Under the pieces are notes generated by a model, which saw only the letters and a program-made list of their open reading frames with translations, did no database searches and was not told the origin of the DNA. The position numbers and the translations under genes were made by a program. A stretch of 40,421 bases of DNA, from positions 1 through 40,421 of the forward strand of contig NZ_NNBY01000040.1 of the NCBI RefSeq assembly GCF_002834235.1, in the 5' to 3' direction. Position 1 is the stretch's first letter, and each line of letters starts with the position of its first letter. The stretch comes from Ruminococcus bromii (GTDB lineage Bacteria; Bacillota; Clostridia; Oscillospirales; Acutalibacteraceae). Shown here piece after piece: positions 39,997 through 40,421 of the stretch.

Positions 39997-40042
39997 ATAA
40001 AAAAAGGCAACCGTTCTAATCAAAAAAATTAAAACGATTGCC
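39997..40042 (-). terminator. Rho-independent terminator
   Basis: Arms GGCAACCGTTCTAAT (40006-40020)/ATTAAAACGATTGCC (40028-40042), 13 of 15 pairing, followed on the minus strand by a long T run. It ends the transcript of the 44-residue gene, or acts as an attenuator before 39967. Confidence 0.75.
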
Positions 40043-40141
40043 AAATAAAAAAAGAGCCAATTACTATATCTCTAAAATAAGAAATATGATGATTGACTCA
40101 TATATTTGATAATATTAAATTAAGCAGATTAGCGAAAGTAA

Positions 40142-40276
40142 TCAGTTTTCTTTACCTTTAACTAAATTTTGTAGCTTTTCAACAGCTTCATCTTTAGTTT
40201 CAGAATCCTTCACTATTTGGATAATTGAGTTCATAAGAACATCAAATTGTTTGTCTGTCATATTTTCGAACTCCAT
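40142..40276 (-). CDS. Small protein of unknown function
   Basis: A 44-residue ORF: MEFENMTDKQFDVLMNSIIQ followed by a charged amphipathic helix ending KGKEN. GGAAAGGAAA precedes the ATG. The size and helical content resemble small regulatory proteins next to element ends. Not recognised. It is the first gene between tRNA-Asn and the element operon. Confidence 0.6.
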   Translation of the reverse strand: MEFENMTDKQFDVLMNSIIQIVKDSETKDEAVEKLQNLVKGKEN

Positions 40277-40341
40277 ATCTTTTCCTTTCCGATAAAACAA
40301 TTATCACTTCTACCGGAAATAAATTTTGTATATAAGTAATT

Positions 40342-40368
40342 GAGGCTCATAGAAAAACTATGAGCCTC
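40342..40368. terminator. Perfect hairpin next to tRNA-Asn
   Basis: GAGGCTCATAG (40342-40352)/CTATGAGCCTC (40358-40368) with a loop of five A and a TTTT tail on the plus strand. It lies right after the tRNA 3' end on the minus strand, where it could end the tRNA transcript, though without a T run on that side. Confidence 0.7.
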
Positions 40369-40371
40369 TTT

Positions 40372-40421
40372 TGGCTCCCCCAACTGGGCTCGAACCAGTG
40401 ACATCATGATTAACAGTCATG
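40372..40421 (-). tRNA. tRNA-Asn (GTT), 3' part, cut by the window end
   Basis: Reading the minus strand: anticodon loop CTGTTAA (anticodon GTT), variable region, T arm ACTGG/TTCGAGC/CCAGT, acceptor 3' strand TGGGGGA, discriminator G and encoded CCA (40372-40374). This matches bacterial tRNA-Asn. The 5' half is beyond the window. tRNA 3' ends are common integration sites for ICEs. Confidence 0.9.

Overview
The window reads as the interior and one end of an integrative and conjugative element (ICE) of the Tn1549/CTn type from an AT-rich Firmicute, probably a gut Ruminococcus/Oscillospiraceae/Lachnospiraceae-type Clostridium relative. The reasons are the gene order and families on the minus strand (VirD4, MobP-type relaxase with a MobC-like partner, VirB4, PrgI, VirB6-like, class B sortase, NlpC/P60 hydrolase, DUF3789, DUF4314, DUF4406, SpoVG, AbrB), a clostridial-type AgrD, and good Gram-positive Shine-Dalgarno sequences. 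No integrase and no element end is visible with certainty. The right edge holds the 3' half of a tRNA-Asn gene.

Layout. 1-1.3 kb: small ICE genes and a sigma-factor-like regulator with its own promoter. 1.4-14.0 kb: a 12.6-kb, more AT-rich cargo island, inserted between the ICE helix-turn-helix gene and the sigma-like gene. It holds a complete agr-type quorum-sensing system (agrD, agrB; divergent response regulator and histidine kinase) and, downstream of agrDB on the minus strand, a radical-SAM RiPP operon: SPASM maturase, double-glycine precursor peptide, lipoprotein solute-binding protein, C39-peptidase ABC exporter, MalF- and MalG-like permeases, a short adaptor-like protein, a MacB-like permease and a two-TM orphan. 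14.2-33.6 kb: the transfer module (HTH, VirD4, Toprim protein, relaxase, MobC-like protein, candidate oriT, amidoligase/GGCT pair, NlpC/P60, VirB4, sortase B, PrgI, VirB6-like, DUF3852-like protein, DUF4406, and a 1236-residue thioester adhesin). Two orphan cargo genes on the opposite strand (17.5 and 23.5 kb) carry their own promoters. 33.7-36.7 kb: accessory proteins, a lipoprotein, a flavin reductase, SpoVG and AbrB. 36.7-39.4 kb: an IS630/mariner-like MITE, then an adenine and a cytosine DNA methyltransferase gene, each broken by a frameshift. 39.5-40.4 kb: DUF4314, tiny ORFs, terminators and tRNA-Asn.

How it fits together (inference). A thiolactone peptide made from AgrD by AgrB would signal through the AgrC-like kinase and LytTR regulator to the agrDB promoter, which also reads into the RiPP operon. 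The maturase would crosslink the three-cysteine peptide, and the C39 exporter would remove the leader at Gly-Gly and export it. The solute-binding protein with MalF/MalG-like permeases but no own ATPase, and the MacB-like/adaptor pair also without ATPase, have no obvious place in a standard RiPP pathway. The maturase also carries a C-terminal C39-like domain whose catalytic Cys is replaced by Ser. This island is the best candidate for an undescribed system in the window.
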